A stretch of 64,000 nt of DNA, taken from assembly GCF_958979055.1 (NCBI RefSeq), contig NC_084897.1, positions 20,995,628 through 21,059,627 on the forward strand. Reading direction: 5' to 3'. Below are positions 37,458 through 49,900 of this stretch, one piece after another. The first letter of the stretch is position 1. The number at the start of each line of letters is the position of its first letter. The notes under the pieces were generated by a model. The model did no database searches. It was not told the origin of the DNA and saw only the letters and a list, made by a program, of their open reading frames with translations. This DNA is from Alnus glutinosa (lineage: Eukaryota; Streptophyta; Magnoliopsida; Fagales; Betulaceae). Both the position numbers and the translations under genes were made by a program.

Positions 37458-40400
37458 CATAGCTTACCAGAAGACCATAAATGTCACAATAATGATAAAA
37501 TTCTGGCCTCTCAGCTAATCCGCCACCCCAACACCGAAGCATGTTAAAATTCATATCAGCATGAAACTTGATGTCTGTTTTGTAACGTTTCTTTGACAGA
37601 CGCAGTAACCCATCTGACAATATCCAATTACCACCACGAATAAAAATAGGCTGCCCGTTGACCTTGAACAACCTTTATATAAAAAATGTATAGAATACAG
37701 ATCATAATATCAAAAATCGAAACCAATGTAGAATGTTTATTGTAGAAGGCAACCATGAAACAGGGGAATGGGGGGTAGGGGAAGCTAGGCCATTTATGAA
37801 TTATATGTATAAAGTACCTTCCACCAGTGGCACTATCAATATGGCTCTCAATTTTCCGCAATCCAAATAGATGGCTCCACGCATCAGACTCTCCGTATCC
37901 TTTCACATCAACAGTAATGTGAACGTTGTACAAGGATTGTTTTCCCATACCATTTGGCCACCATAAGTTGGGCTTGTAGAAAAAAAGCTGCGAATTAATA
38001 CCATTAGCACATTGACAGGAGTACTGACAGCCAAAAACTAGATAAAAGCAACTTATCGGAGTCCATAATAAATGGATGCTCCAAATGCTTGGTCATCCTA
38101 AATTACACATCTCCAGATTTCCACTTTGGAGAGTTCAAACCATGGATTGGAAAGAAAGGCTATTTTCCTTCTATTTTTAGGGCCAATATGTAATTTTTTA
38201 CATTTTTCTTTTAATTTTTCTTTCTTTTCTTTCTGGTAATTTGTAAAGGTGTTGTATGATTTTGCCTCATTAAAATGGTATGTACAATATCAATGTACTG
38301 AACTAAGAAGGAAGTTTGTTACCTAAATGTACAATATCATATTAATATTTAATAAAACACTGCATTGATATCTAACTTTACCGAATCATAACTGTAAGAT
38401 ATGAGTGTCATAAACAGTGTACATACAGACCAACAAGGAAAACTGCAGAAACCAAAAGATAGTCACATTTTAGGACATATCCAGTCAAAAATCAGTTAGT
38501 GGACCGAGCAACACTGAGAATTATATATAACAGGATGAACCCAATCAAACAGATAAGACCTAAGAGTGTGTTAATGAACGGGAACAAAAGCAATCCTTTA
38601 GCTGACAGCAGAATAACAGGAAATAGAGTAAGAAAAGAGGGTAAAACTCCAGAGTCAGAAGAATGAGGAAGATTGTCCTAGCACCAACAAAGTTAGCGAA
38701 AATTACCGAACAGATTTCTCTGGTGAGTACAATTACTGGTTGCCTAAGATGCTAGAATAAGTTAACAAGTCTTCTTCACTTCAATTGGCCGAAGGATGTA
38801 GATAACTCATATAGCCCAGTTCCTATACACAAACTCCAAGCTGGCCTAAACAACAACCCCGTGTAATCTCCTTCTTCTTCTTTTCTCTTTTTAATCTTTT
38901 TCATGTCTGGGAAATTCAATTGTGAAAGAATTCCAACCCAATCTAATCTTGTTTTCTTGATTTTCCATGTGCGGGGCATCCAGATATGCATAAATTTAGA
39001 AACTAAGATACAAGAATAAAAGAAGTTTACCCTTGACTGCTGAGTAAATTTTTATTGAAACAAGAGTACTTAAAATTTGAAATGCTTTACAAAGAGGCAG
39101 GCAGAAAGAAGTCTATTGTCTACTAAGATTAGTAAGAACGCATACTATCACTGACCTCAGGAAATGTATATTGCACTCGTGATCCAGCAAGGATTGATAA
39201 ATGTTGAGTCTCGAGATGCTCTACTAGACAAACGTTTCCCTCAAGTTCCGTTGTCACTTGAACATTCAAAGAACACTGAGCAACCCAGCCACTTCTATTT
39301 TCCAACTCTGTCGTAGCATGCAAATATACCCTCTTGTAATTGTCGAAAAAAGACGAAACCAAGTGGGGATCAATTATTTTCACCGGCTGCACCAAAAACT
39401 AAGCCATCAGTATCTGAAACTTAATCATGGAATAATTCTGCTGCAGGAATTCCATGACCAAGAATCAATGTTATAAGGAACTATGACAGAAAAAGGAAAA
39501 TGCAGTACAACTTTTTATAAGCATGCATATCTACAGCTCATGAGGGCACTACTTCTTATGACTGCACCAGTGCATTGACTAGCTTGTATGACAAGATGAA
39601 ATTCCAGATGTCATTAACATTAATCACATATCTACTGTTATGGAAAGAATTTAATCATTTGAAATATAACTCACCCCGGTTATAGAAATAGATACCTCAT
39701 CCCATATGCCAGTGTTCCTATCCCTGTAATAGCACAAAGATCAAGTATTTTAAAACAGAAATATTCTGTTTTGACAAGATCTGTAAATATTGGGTTGCAG
39801 TCAGCTGGCAGGTGAACAATTGGATGGGTGATAATAAGATCAAAACACATCCTAAAAGTGAAAATCACACTGCAGCAGATGATGTGAGTAGAAGTGCCGA
39901 CGATGTGTGTAACGACTCAAGCAAAATCGCTAACCACATTTGCGCTATCACCCCAAAAGGACTAATCAATTTGGAGTTTTCCAAAAATCACTTATAAAAC
40001 CCAGTTTCATCTAGTAAGTAAACAATTTGGAACTTAACACCCATCAATATCTTTATAAACTTCTTACTCTTTATGTGGGTTACTCATCTTCCCAATATAG
40101 GACCAGGGTGTTAGATTGTGTTTTACTTTTTAAGTCTTATAAATCAAATAAATCCTCCCCATATTTCATGTCTATAATTCATTCTTCCATGTGAGTGCTC
40201 ATCCCACGAGTTACTTTATAATACTTTGGTTGGCAGCTTGGTTGTAAGATATTTCTAATAGTGTTATCATCCATCTGCTGCTACCATCTCCCATAATCCA
40301 ATGGGAAACTAGAGGAAACAATATCATTATGGAAAGGACAATATTGATAATAACCACCTCCATGATCAAAAGTAACAGCACAGTCACCTTATAGGAGCCA

Positions 40401-41764
40401 TCCAATCCCAACCCTCGACATATTGTGTGGCAACATCCTTTCCAATCTACCATGAAAGCAAATTAATGTTAGAACTTATTTCTTCACTCCATCATTCAAT
40501 TTGCAGGAGATCCAAATTATTAATGTATTTATGAAAAAATAGTAATTAATAAAAGGATATAAAATGAATTGAATAGGTTGTTGATTTAGCTACAAACCTC
40601 ATGATCACCACCTTGCCCCCCTTGAGGAGGAATTCTCCCGGGATGATCCGGTGGGTGAACAAGAACAGCAAGCAAGTTTTGACCATCAGGATGCAGAATA
40701 TCAGTGACATCAAGAGAATGCCTCCGAAACATCCCTTTTGGCAGGACCTTTTCGTGCCCATTTAAATACACCTCTGCAGAATAATTGATTCCACGAAAAT
40801 TCAGATCCAGATGCTGATTTCCTGACTGCAAAAGGTCAAGCAATTAGACTTTTTTTTTTTCAATAGGGGAGGGGAAAAAAAAAGGAGGATCAGATTTGAG
40901 ACCAAGAAGCAAACAGGCTTGGAAAATGCCAGCTTCTAGACAAGTTTGAGGAATTCCAACTCTATTTGAAAATCAGATAACAAATTCCCAGAAAATTTAA
41001 AATTATCAGACCATCTTTGGTTAAAATTTGACTCAATTTCACTAGCCAGTTCTACCCAAGTACTGACCCATTGCAAAAAAAAAAAAAAAAAAAGTAATTT
41101 CAAGTAGAATGAAACCTCAAGGACATATTCTATGTCAATAAATTGCATACCAGATTACTCTGAAAAGTTGTAAAGAACCAGAATGTGTAGAACTCTCTCC
41201 CAGAATCAGCAATATCTATAATTGTCTCGTTTTGCATCCCATAGAAAGGATCAGGAACAACTTCGTTCTTCACCAAGGTTGCCAAAACACTGTCAATTAA
41301 ATCACCGTTAGTCCCGATCCCTCGAACAATACAACTTTCTTTTTATTTATTTATTTATTTATTTTTCTATAAGTTCCTCAACAGCTACGACATAACAGTG
41401 GGTATATGCAGATACAACATTTTCTTTCCAGTTTTGGATTCTAGGAACTATACTGGATGCTAAATTCTATGAGTATGGTCAACTGAGGCATAAATAAATG
41501 AAAATGATGGACCGCCATTCGAAACCAAGACCTGAATTCCAGGTACATGGTTTCCAGCTAGAATTATCTCATGCTCGTTTCGATCAAAAAAATAAAGAAA
41601 GAAAGTAAAGGTGTTTACGTTCCCGGAACGACGGCGTTCATCCAGGGGGAGGTGGGCCCGGAGGGAGGGTGAGTGGTGGTGAGCTGGGTCCCGCTGAGGG
41701 AAACCTCCGTGGACCTCGCGGCGAGCCATCCCGAGTCGAGCAGAGTCTTCCCGTTCTCCGTCAT
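33647..41764 (-). CDS. EBM: Mannosylglycoprotein endo-beta-mannosidase (GH2)
   Basis: A glycoside hydrolase family 2 enzyme that cleaves the Man-beta-1,4-GlcNAc bond in the core of plant N-glycans during glycan turnover. Eleven exons (41764-41619, 41289-41151, 40825-40598, 40446-40388, 39723-39675, 39386-39156, 37987-37818, 37672-37468, 35761-35090, 34985-34758, 34444-33647) give 974 residues, close to known plant EBMs. The sugar-binding and jelly-roll regions ([40 protein letters not shown]) lead to [19 protein letters not shown] and the catalytic barrel. The acid/base Glu is at residue 464 in WVGGNEQ. A second catalytic Glu is probably residue 557 in NPEVGSVG (inference from family spacing). 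The tail ends [14 protein letters not shown]. No signal peptide is apparent at the start ([13 protein letters not shown]). One intron carries a complete TRIM element. Confidence 0.95.
36743..37068 (+). mobile_element. Complete TRIM retrotransposon in EBM intron
   Basis: A terminal-repeat retrotransposon in miniature, 326 bp long. Two 116-bp LTRs (36743-36858 and 36953-37068) start TGTTAAGAGT and end ACTTCAATA. Directly after the 5' LTR is the primer-binding site TGGTATCAGAGC (initiator Met tRNA type). A purine-rich tract (GTGAGAGGGCG) precedes the 3' LTR. ATGGT is duplicated on both sides (36738-36742 and 37069-37073). No coding capacity. The LTRs differ at only a few sites, suggesting a fairly recent insertion. 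Confidence 0.93.
37431..37456. repeat. GA microsatellite next to an EBM splice donor
   Basis: About 13 GA units starting some 10 bases inside the intron whose donor follows the exon ending at 37468. Confidence 0.9.
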
Positions 41765-42065
41765 TGGTAGAGCCCTAGACCGAGTCCGACTGCTCGCGAA
41801 TGAGAGCTGTCTGGCTCAAGAGAGGAACCGTGAGTCTTTTCTCCCAAGTCAGTGAGGACTTTGTCTCTGTCGGTGCGGCAGAGATAGACAGAGAGGTAAT
41901 AAGAGGTGGGCTCGGGGCATCTATTGGCCACGTGGATGTGTCCGTTTGTTTCTTTACCGCCTTATCCCTTACTGTTAGGGAACTGATCCCGGCACAATAA
42001 GTTGAACACGATTTGTGCACAACCCAACCATATTGATGGAACCATCCACCCACATCAGTCTCACT

Positions 42066-42195
42066 AAAGAAAATGTTACTTGCACTACAAGTCCACAATA
42101 TGAGCACAATAACTCCTCACATAAGAATGAAGTCATCCTTATGTGAGGAGTTATTGTGCTTATGTTATAGGCTTGTAGTGCAACAATCAAATCCC
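42066..42195. mobile_element. Palindromic MITE, GGGATTTGATT-end family
   Basis: TTGCACTACAAG at the left and its inverse CTTGTAGTGCAA at the right bound a long hairpin whose arms carry GCACAATAACTCCTCACATA and its complement. The right end, reversed, begins GGGATTTGATTGTTGCAC, nearly the same as the 46.2-kb element. Confidence 0.7.
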
Positions 42196-42380
42196 ATCAC
42201 TAATGTGAGTTCCTGCCCATGTTGTAGAGGGAGCTTTTAACTTTTATTACGTTACCCACGCCGTTTTTGTTCCCCATAAGGCAGTTATTGCTTGACTTTT
42301 GTCCGGACTCACAAGTTGGGCTTTACAAGCGGAACAGCAGCAGATAATCACTATCTATGTATTGTAATGAATTTTTGGGA

Positions 42381-42540
42381 AGTGTTATTCTTATATTATA
42401 TTACTCTATATTAATTTTATATCAAGACATATTAAATATATAATTCATATATATAGGATCCACATGCATAAATCTCACACTCTATATGTCTTGGTGTAAG
42501 ATCGATGTAGAGTAATGTGATGTAGAAAAATCATTTATCT
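42381..42540. mobile_element. Palindromic MITE
   Basis: Arms containing ATATTACTCTATATTAATTT and ATCAAGACATAT pair with the right arm (ATATGTCTTGGTGTAAGATC, then GTAGAGTAATGTGATG). Noncoding; borders are approximate. Confidence 0.55.
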
Positions 42541-42569
42541 AATTTTTTCATATGGTTGATTAAAAAAAT

Positions 42570-42732
42570 GAAAAGATTTTTGCATAATAATGATACACAA
42601 CACATGCACAACACAAGATATGATATATGGATGGGACCCATATGAGTGAAACTCACCACCTCATATGTCTTGTGTTTGCTACCTTGTTGTGTCACTTGTG
42701 CACCAATCACAACTCTTAAAAAAAATGCTAGA
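42570..42732. mobile_element. Palindromic MITE related to the two CACAAC-rich elements
   Basis: The left arm (ATACACAACACATGCACAAC, CAAGATATGA) and right arm (CATATGTCTTGTG, TTGTGTCACTTGTGCACC) are imperfect inverse copies around a short centre. The CACAAC phrases resemble those of the elements at 42.07 and 46.2 kb. Confidence 0.5.
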
Positions 42733-44326
42733 ATATCATTAACCATATGAATTGTTATGCACAAATTGTGCACCTAACACCCCTCATTCATGTATGTATT
42801 TGAATGCGAACGCAAGTAACATAAATAATTACAAATAATAATTTTAAGATAAATATATAAATTAATTAATCAAAACGACGTTGCTGCTATCTATATTCAC
42901 TTTTGAATGTGTTACATTTAGATTTAATTTGTGTTTTTTTTTTTGTTTTTATGATTGGTATTTTTTTTTTTTAATATTTGTTGGATTTGTAACGTTGTTG
43001 GATTTATATTTAAACAACCACTCTTTGTAATTCTTATGTTTATATTTTTTAGATGAACCTATTATGTGGTATTTGTAATTTTTATTTATTTTTGGTTATT
43101 TTAAAGCTAGAATGTGGAATTAAAATATAGATTTTATCTAAAACATTAGGGCTTAAAAAAGAATACTAAAATAGGCTCATAACGCTAAAAACAGGCCTAA
43201 AACGTTTTCAAAATCGTTTAACATATGCCTTGATAAAGGCCCAAATACTAAAATAGGCTCATAACCTATTTACTAATCACAATAACCGGGTAGATATCAA
43301 TTAATAATCGTATGATGCAAATGCAATTACTTAAAAGTGATAAATTCTTTACGCAATATTAGTTATAAATTGCATTCGCATATGCATGTAGAGCCATAGC
43401 CCCCAGTGCACATATTACAATTTTACAGTTTAGCAATACTTCCCCAAACCAAAAATTACGCACCACTTTATCTCACCCCAAGACCATCCCAGATGTTCAT
43501 CACTCTTCATCTCCCCTGTTCAAATTCCTTACCCTTAAGAATCTTCCAAAGAACAACTCAGAAGCTTCTGCCTCGACGATGTCATCTCGTCTCCTACCCT
43601 TTAGCCACGCAGATCATTACAAAAACCTATTAAAACTCGGAGAGAGATATCTGGTTACAATAAATCACAATTACTAAGCCCCTTGTTTCTCATGTCTCCA
43701 AAAGGACCTCCCTAGTAGTAATAGGTAGCAATCAGATTGATAGCAATTGATTACCATATTTATTTTTAAGTTTATTTATAATTTTTCTAATAAATCCGAG
43801 TGTTTTGTATTGTAAACTTCATATGTTGGTACAGTTTCCGGTATGATGTGAATCTGCACGTTCCTTTGATGTTCTTCACGTTTCTCAACAAATCTGCAAA
43901 ACAACAAAACCTAGGGACCCTTCCGGGGGTCCCGCTCCGATGCCTAAGTTAGCTTCTGTGAGAAAATAATGTTCTATGCATAAAATTGAGTCTTCGTTTA
44001 TACCTGGGGTATGAGCCTATTTATAGGCAAAGATGTGGAGTCAAAGCTGGATTAGAATTCCTGCTCCTTGTCGATCTAAAACTGTTGTCAGAGTTCTAAT
44101 CGAGATCTAGCATTGATATCAAAGTTCTAATTGGACTCTGATCCTTTATTAGACTTCTAATCTGATATCTTCTTAGACTTCTGATCTGATATCTTCTTAG
44201 ACTTCTGATATGATCATTATTCTTATCTGATTATTATTCTTATCTGTTTGGACCTTATTTGACTTTCGAATCTCCTCTTTGGATCGGGTTGAGTGGGATT
44301 TATCCCAACATCATATAAAAATAAAA

Positions 44327-45420
44327 GGGTTAAATACCTTTTTAGTCCCTGAGTTTTGACAACTTTATTTTTTAGTTATTGAGTTTCAATTCGCATCACA
44401 GATGATACATTAATTTTGGGAAATGACCAAATTAGTACCTCGGTTAACTTCTCCGTCCAAAAATTAACGGTCCGCCACGTGTCAACCTCATAAGTTGACA
44501 CGTGGCACTATATAAAAAAAATAAAAAATAAAAAAATAAAAAATCTTTAAAATTAATTAAAAAATTAAAAAAAATTGAGAAAACTAAAAAAAAAAGGGGG
44601 GGTGGGGCCACCATGGGGGTGGCCGGCCACCCCCATTTTGGCCAGGGAGGTGGCCGGCCGGTCTGGGGTGGCCGAACCACCCCCATGTGGTGGTTCGGCC
44701 ACCCCCTGGACAAAAAAATAAAAATAAAAAAATTCGGGTTTAGGGTTTTGCCCTTGGGGGTGGCCGAACCACCCCCAAGGGCATGGGGGTGGTTCGGCCA
44801 CCCCTAGATCGGCTGGTCTGGGGGTGGCTGAACCACCCCCGTGGCCCTTGGGGGTGGTTCGGCCACCCCAAGGGCAAAACGGGAAAAATAAACCCTAAAA
44901 AAAAATTTCATGTTTTGCCCTTGGGGTGGCCGAACCACCCCCAAGGGCCACGGGGGTGGTTCGGCCACCTCCAGACCGGCCGATCTGGGGGTGGCCGAAC
45001 CACCCCCGTGCCCCTTGGGGGTGGTTCGGCCACCCCCAAGGGCAAAACCCTAAACACGATTTTTTTTTTTTTTTTTTTTTTTTTTGTCCTGGGGGTGGTT
45101 CGGCCACCCCAGACCGGCCGGCCACCTCCCTGGCCAAAATGGGGGTGGCCAAGGAGCCACCCTTTTTTTTTTTTAGTTTTTTCAATTTTTTTTTTTAATT
45201 AATTTTTAAAGATTTTTTATTTTTTATTTTTTTATATAGTGTCACGTGTCAACTTCTGAGGTTGACACGTGGCGGACCGTTAATTTTTGGACGGAGAAGT
45301 TAACCGAGGTACTTATTTGGTCATTTCCCAAAATTGATGTATTATCTGTGATGCGAATTGAAACTTAGGGACTAAAAAATAAAGTTGTCAAAACTCAGGA
45401 ACCTTTAAGGTATTTAACCC
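44327..45420. mobile_element. Non-autonomous MULE-like foldback element
   Basis: A 1,094-bp near-complete palindrome. The ends are GGGTTAAATACCTTTTTAGT and its inverse, with arms of roughly 250-390 bp. AAAATAAAA flanks both sides (44318-44326 and 45421-45429), a 9-bp duplication as in Mutator-like transposition. The arms contain GACACGTGGC and its complement. The core, about 44600-45160, is GC-rich and built from repeated GGGGGTGGCCGAACCACCCC units and their inverses. No transposase is present. Confidence 0.85.
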
Positions 45421-46213
45421 AAAATAAAAAGAAGAAGAAGGAGCATATTTTTCAATGAACTTCAACTGTCGCAGTACTTGAGTTTTGATTTGATGGTAAT
45501 CATCTTCAAATCAGGTTTTGGACTTGAGTATTGATTTGGCGTTTATTGATTTAGGGTTTGACTTTGAGTTTTGATGTACGTGTTGTTTTTTATTTGAGAC
45601 TTTATCAGTTTAGATTTGAGATATTTGATTGTTGAAATAATTAGTGTATATGATGTTTTGAATATAAGAATGTTTGGAATTTTGTAAATCAGGTTTTGCA
45701 CAAAATAAATAATATATATATATATACCTGATTTTTTTTTCCCTCATTTTATAAGTTAATGTCGTTTGAACAGTAACAACGTTAATTAGCACAGTTCAAA
45801 CAATAAACGACGCTATTTTAAATTCTTGACCCTATATTTAGCATCGTTTATCAAACGACACTATTCAAACGCTAATAGAATATATAGTACCATTCTTTGG
45901 GCCATAAACGATACTATTCAAACAATACTAAACTCCTCTTTCTTCTTATTTTTCTTATTCATTTTTGTTTTCTTTTTTTTTCAAGCTTGTTGAAAAGGCA
46001 TTTGAATCCTCTTCGGTTCATTTGGTTATTGTATTTTAAGGGGCAAAATTATTCATAAAAGTGTGTATAGACAATTTTACTAGCTCCTCAAAATATGTTA
46101 ACCGCGGGATCCCCTCAGTTCATTGTCCGTGGAAAGGTGGGTTCATTCACTGCTGTTTGGATCATCATCAAATATCTAGCTATGTAAGGAGCATATATAT
46201 ATATATATATATA

Positions 46214-46350
46214 GGGATTTGATTTTTGTACAACACCAATACAACAACTGCACAACAACTCCTTACATAAGGGTGGGCCCCAGTATGTGAGACCCACCCT
46301 CATGTGAGGGATTGTTGTACAGTTGTTGTATTGGTGTTGTAAATCTAACA
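46214..46350. mobile_element. Palindromic MITE between TA repeats
   Basis: The left end GGGATTTGATTTTTGTACAA and the right arm (GTTGTACAGTTGTTGTATTG, GTGTTGTAAATC) are inverse copies. The element sits exactly between two TA microsatellites, suggesting a TA-targeted insertion. It shares its end with the MITE at 42.07 kb. Confidence 0.7.
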
Positions 46351-46933
46351 TTTTTCATATATATATATATATATTTTTGGATCAACATCAGTGCATCACC
46401 CTTGTATTTCAGCTTCCAAAGCGACCCTCAGTCAAGCAAAACAAGAATTTTTTTAAAAGAAAAAGTCTATTCAGGAACTGGTTACTTTAATATCATATTT
46501 AAGAGAAATTATTAAATATAGTAAGAATTTAGTATTCTAATAGATCCACTTTCCATGATTGTTTAGTTAGAGATTATTTTAATTTTTTTTAGTTTTTTTT
46601 TTTATTATTTTATTATTTTTTAGAGCTGGTAAAATTTTTTGAGCTTTCGAAGTTGGTAAAAGTACGTGGACCGAATTTTAGCGGGAAAGGCCACGTAGCT
46701 CACCTATCTCACCTGCTGACGAGACGCAACGTATTATACTAACGGCTCTGATCTTATCCTAATTATCATTCTCTCATCATCATCATCATCACATTAAAAA
46801 GCGTGCCCCTTTCGCTTTCTCATAATTTTTCAGATTAAGCGACGGGAAAAGACCAAGCTCGACCAACCTTGCCCACCCATAGTTTTCCCGAGAAAATTCT
46901 TGGCGATCATTTTCCCGAGAAAATATTGTTCCC

Positions 46934-49900
46934 ATGGAATCACCGGCGCAGCGTCGCCTCCATGCCATCCAATGCCACCTCCTCCCCACCTCCGATGATC
47001 CCCAGTCTCTTGTTCAAGCCAACCTCACCGCTGGAGAGTTCGTTCATGGTACTTTCTCTCTATACGTATAATTATATATGTATGTATAAGTTAATATATA
47101 AACTTGTACGCGTGTATATAAGCATAAGGAGCAATTGAGCGATGGGAGCTTTATCTGATCAGATAAAATTTGGAGCTGCGTAGTAGATATTGTGGCGGCT
47201 GTGATTCTGCAGCTTATGTGAGATTGTGATTGTGATTCGTAGGACACGTTTGTTTGGTAGCTCTGGAAGACCATATTGATTTTCTCAAACTGTTTCCGAA
47301 AACTGATTTACTGCGAAAACAATGAAAACTCGCCGTTTTGGTTGTTCTTTTTTATATTGTTAATTGCGTTTTCGTATCAAAAAATCGTGGACAAAAAAAG
47401 AAAAAAGAAAAAATCGTTTCTACGATTTTTTTTTTTTTCCTGAAAACAGTTCTCAGAGACTCAATAACTGATCAATTACTCTGTTTTCCGCGTTCTCAAC
47501 ACGTTTGCATTGGACTTTAACTTATGTTTTGTTTTTTCTTTTTTCTCTTGGAACGAGTAATGCTTTTACCACTACCTAAATTGAGTGTCATACCTTATAC
47601 CTTGAGAAATTAGAAGCTTGATACGCCTTTTCTAAAGTATTAGTAAGTTACACTCGCAACCCAGTAAGTACCTTCCATTTATTCTTTACAAGGGGAGGAA
47701 GCGGTTAATAACGCTTTTACCACTTCTTTTTAGCTGAAGGAGTACAAATCTTAGATCTTCATATTGCTTTATAATTCTTTGAATTAAAATCCTGCACGTG
47801 GCTAATTGAAACTTGTTTTACTCAATAGGACTTAATCAAATTTGTCAACTCTCTTTTTGGTTATATGTGTGAATTTTCATTATATTTTATGTTATTGGGC
47901 ATCAAAATGTTGGGTTCAATTTCTGAGCAGGGCTGGGTTACAGTGTAGTTCTTCCAGAAAAGTTGCAAACAGGCAAGTGGAATGTGCATAGGTACTCACT
48001 ACTCTTGTTTCTGTTTCTACTTCAGTTGGTTACTTGTAGGTATGCTGTTTCCATTTTTCTTTTCTAGGACAATATGGAACTTTGTTACTTTTTGGTGGCA
48101 GATCAGTGCGTTCTCCTTTGAAGCTCATAAGTAGATTTGCTGACCATCCTGCAATTGGGACACTTCATGATAATTTTGTGTGAGGGTCCTTACTCCTTTG
48201 TTTAAACTTGCACTTAGCTTTAAGGCTTTTGTGTTTGTTGTAAATATGCCCTGACTTGAATGCACTTTTTGTTGTTTATATAATTTACTTTTAAGAGAAC
48301 TATTGCAACTATATGTGCTTCGAGTTTTCTGCCTAAGCTTATTACATAACGGGAGAGATAAGATATTTCTCAAAATATTCTGAATACAGGCATGCCGTTG
48401 AAACTTTCCATGATTACAAATACTTGGGTACACGAATTCGGATAGATGGTACAATTGGAGAGTAAGTTGGTTATCAATTACTTAAGTATGTATCTCCTGT
48501 TGAGTAGCCTTCTCCATAAAGGAATGTGTGACATGTTCTTTATAACTGAAGGTACAAGTGGATGACATATGGGGAAGCAGGAACTGCTCGCGAAGCAATA
48601 GGTTCTGGCCTACAGTATCATGGGTTACAAAAGGTTAGTCACTTCAAGAGTACTTAGATTCTTCTTTTTTAAGGACCCCTATAATCCTCAATGTAGTTGC
48701 AATTGGATAAGCTCATAACTCTTGTTATCTTCTATGGTATTTAGCTTGTATGCCAAATTCAGTCTATGTTAGGGACCTCTTAGTTTAGAAGTTGTCATTT
48801 CACGAAATATTTTAGTACTGCAAATATGATTTGCTTCGTCTGGTCTCTCATGGAACAGGGAGCTTGCATTGGACTTTATTTTATAAATAGACCGGAGTGG
48901 CTGATTGTGGATCATGCCTGCTCAGCTTATTCATATATCTCGGTTCCCCTTTATGACACTCTTGGTGTGTATCTAATTATCTAAACGTATCTTCCTAGTC
49001 TGTTGAGCCTGCTCTGACAGTATATTTTTCTGTGCAGGTCCAGATGCTGTTAAGTTTGCTGTGAATCATGCTGGTATACAGGCTATTTTTTGTGTCCCAC
49101 AGACTTTGAACAGCGTGAGTTTGATCTTTACTTCTTTCAGCTTTGCTTATATATTAGGGGGACTGTGCTTAGGTAGAGACAGGTATTTAAATTGGTGTGT
49201 GTATTGCTGCTAACTTGTTGTCCTTGAGAAGGAACTCTAATACATTTCAGCATTTTTCCAGACATCAAAATGGGAAAGAAAAAAAAAATAGTGATGGAAA
49301 TATAAAGTGGGAAAGATGTAAATTGTGATAGATTCTTTTATTTTAACCAAATCAATTCCTTATATTTTTGTGATAAACAATGTGTCAATATTCCAAACAA
49401 CCCTTGTGAAATAATAATGAACCAGACATGAATTTTGAAAGAGACAGTGGATAAGACAACAAGGTTTTGAATTTAATAAATATTGGTGATGTCAGAAAGG
49501 TTTGGCAAATGATATTTTCCAATATTTTTGAGATATCGGCTGATTTTTTTATTTTTTTTTTGCAACCTATATTTGATTAGTTTATTAGACTGATACTTTC
49601 CAATAAATTTCCTATAATTTCCAATATATCACTGATAAAAATCTGATATCACACCCGATATATTTCAGTTTTTTTTTCTTCCTCTTTATAAATTTTATAT
49701 ATTTTTGATAGTTTAGATATTTCTGCTATTTTTGGTAATATTTTCTGATATTTCGACCGATATATTTCTGAAGGATATTTTAATATGTCTATTCCGATTC
49801 TCAATGCATTGCGATATACTGGTGAGATTTTAAACCATGTGTGATAGTGCATTCATCCAGACATCTTGTGGACATAAATTCTTTGATTAATGAAAACTTG

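Larger units (their letters stand above)
41765..46933. other. Divergent 5.2-kb gap between EBM and acyl-CoA synthetase
   Basis: Bases 41765-42000 hold the EBM promoter and leader. The middle is a transposon graveyard, with MITEs at 42.07-42.73 kb, a 1.1-kb foldback at 44.33-45.42 kb and a MITE at 46.2 kb, each listed separately. A 21-bp phrase (ATACTAAAATAGGCTCATAAC) occurs twice near 43163 and 43245. Bases 45770-45930 repeat AAACGAYRCTATTCAAAC-like units. The last 250 bases are the acyl-CoA synthetase promoter, with a CCACGTAG (ACGT-core) site near 46690. No gene is supported inside. Confidence 0.55.

Noticed and set aside
44444..45202. Overlapping open frames on both strands rich in W-G-W-F-G-H-P or G-H-P repeats
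   Set aside because: They are translations of the palindromic GC-rich core of the foldback element. They appear in several frames on both strands and match no protein family.
49500..49860. Repeated TATCGG/CGATATTTC-like phrases in a LACS intron considered as a MITE
   Set aside because: No paired ends or target duplication could be found; left as unassigned intron sequence.
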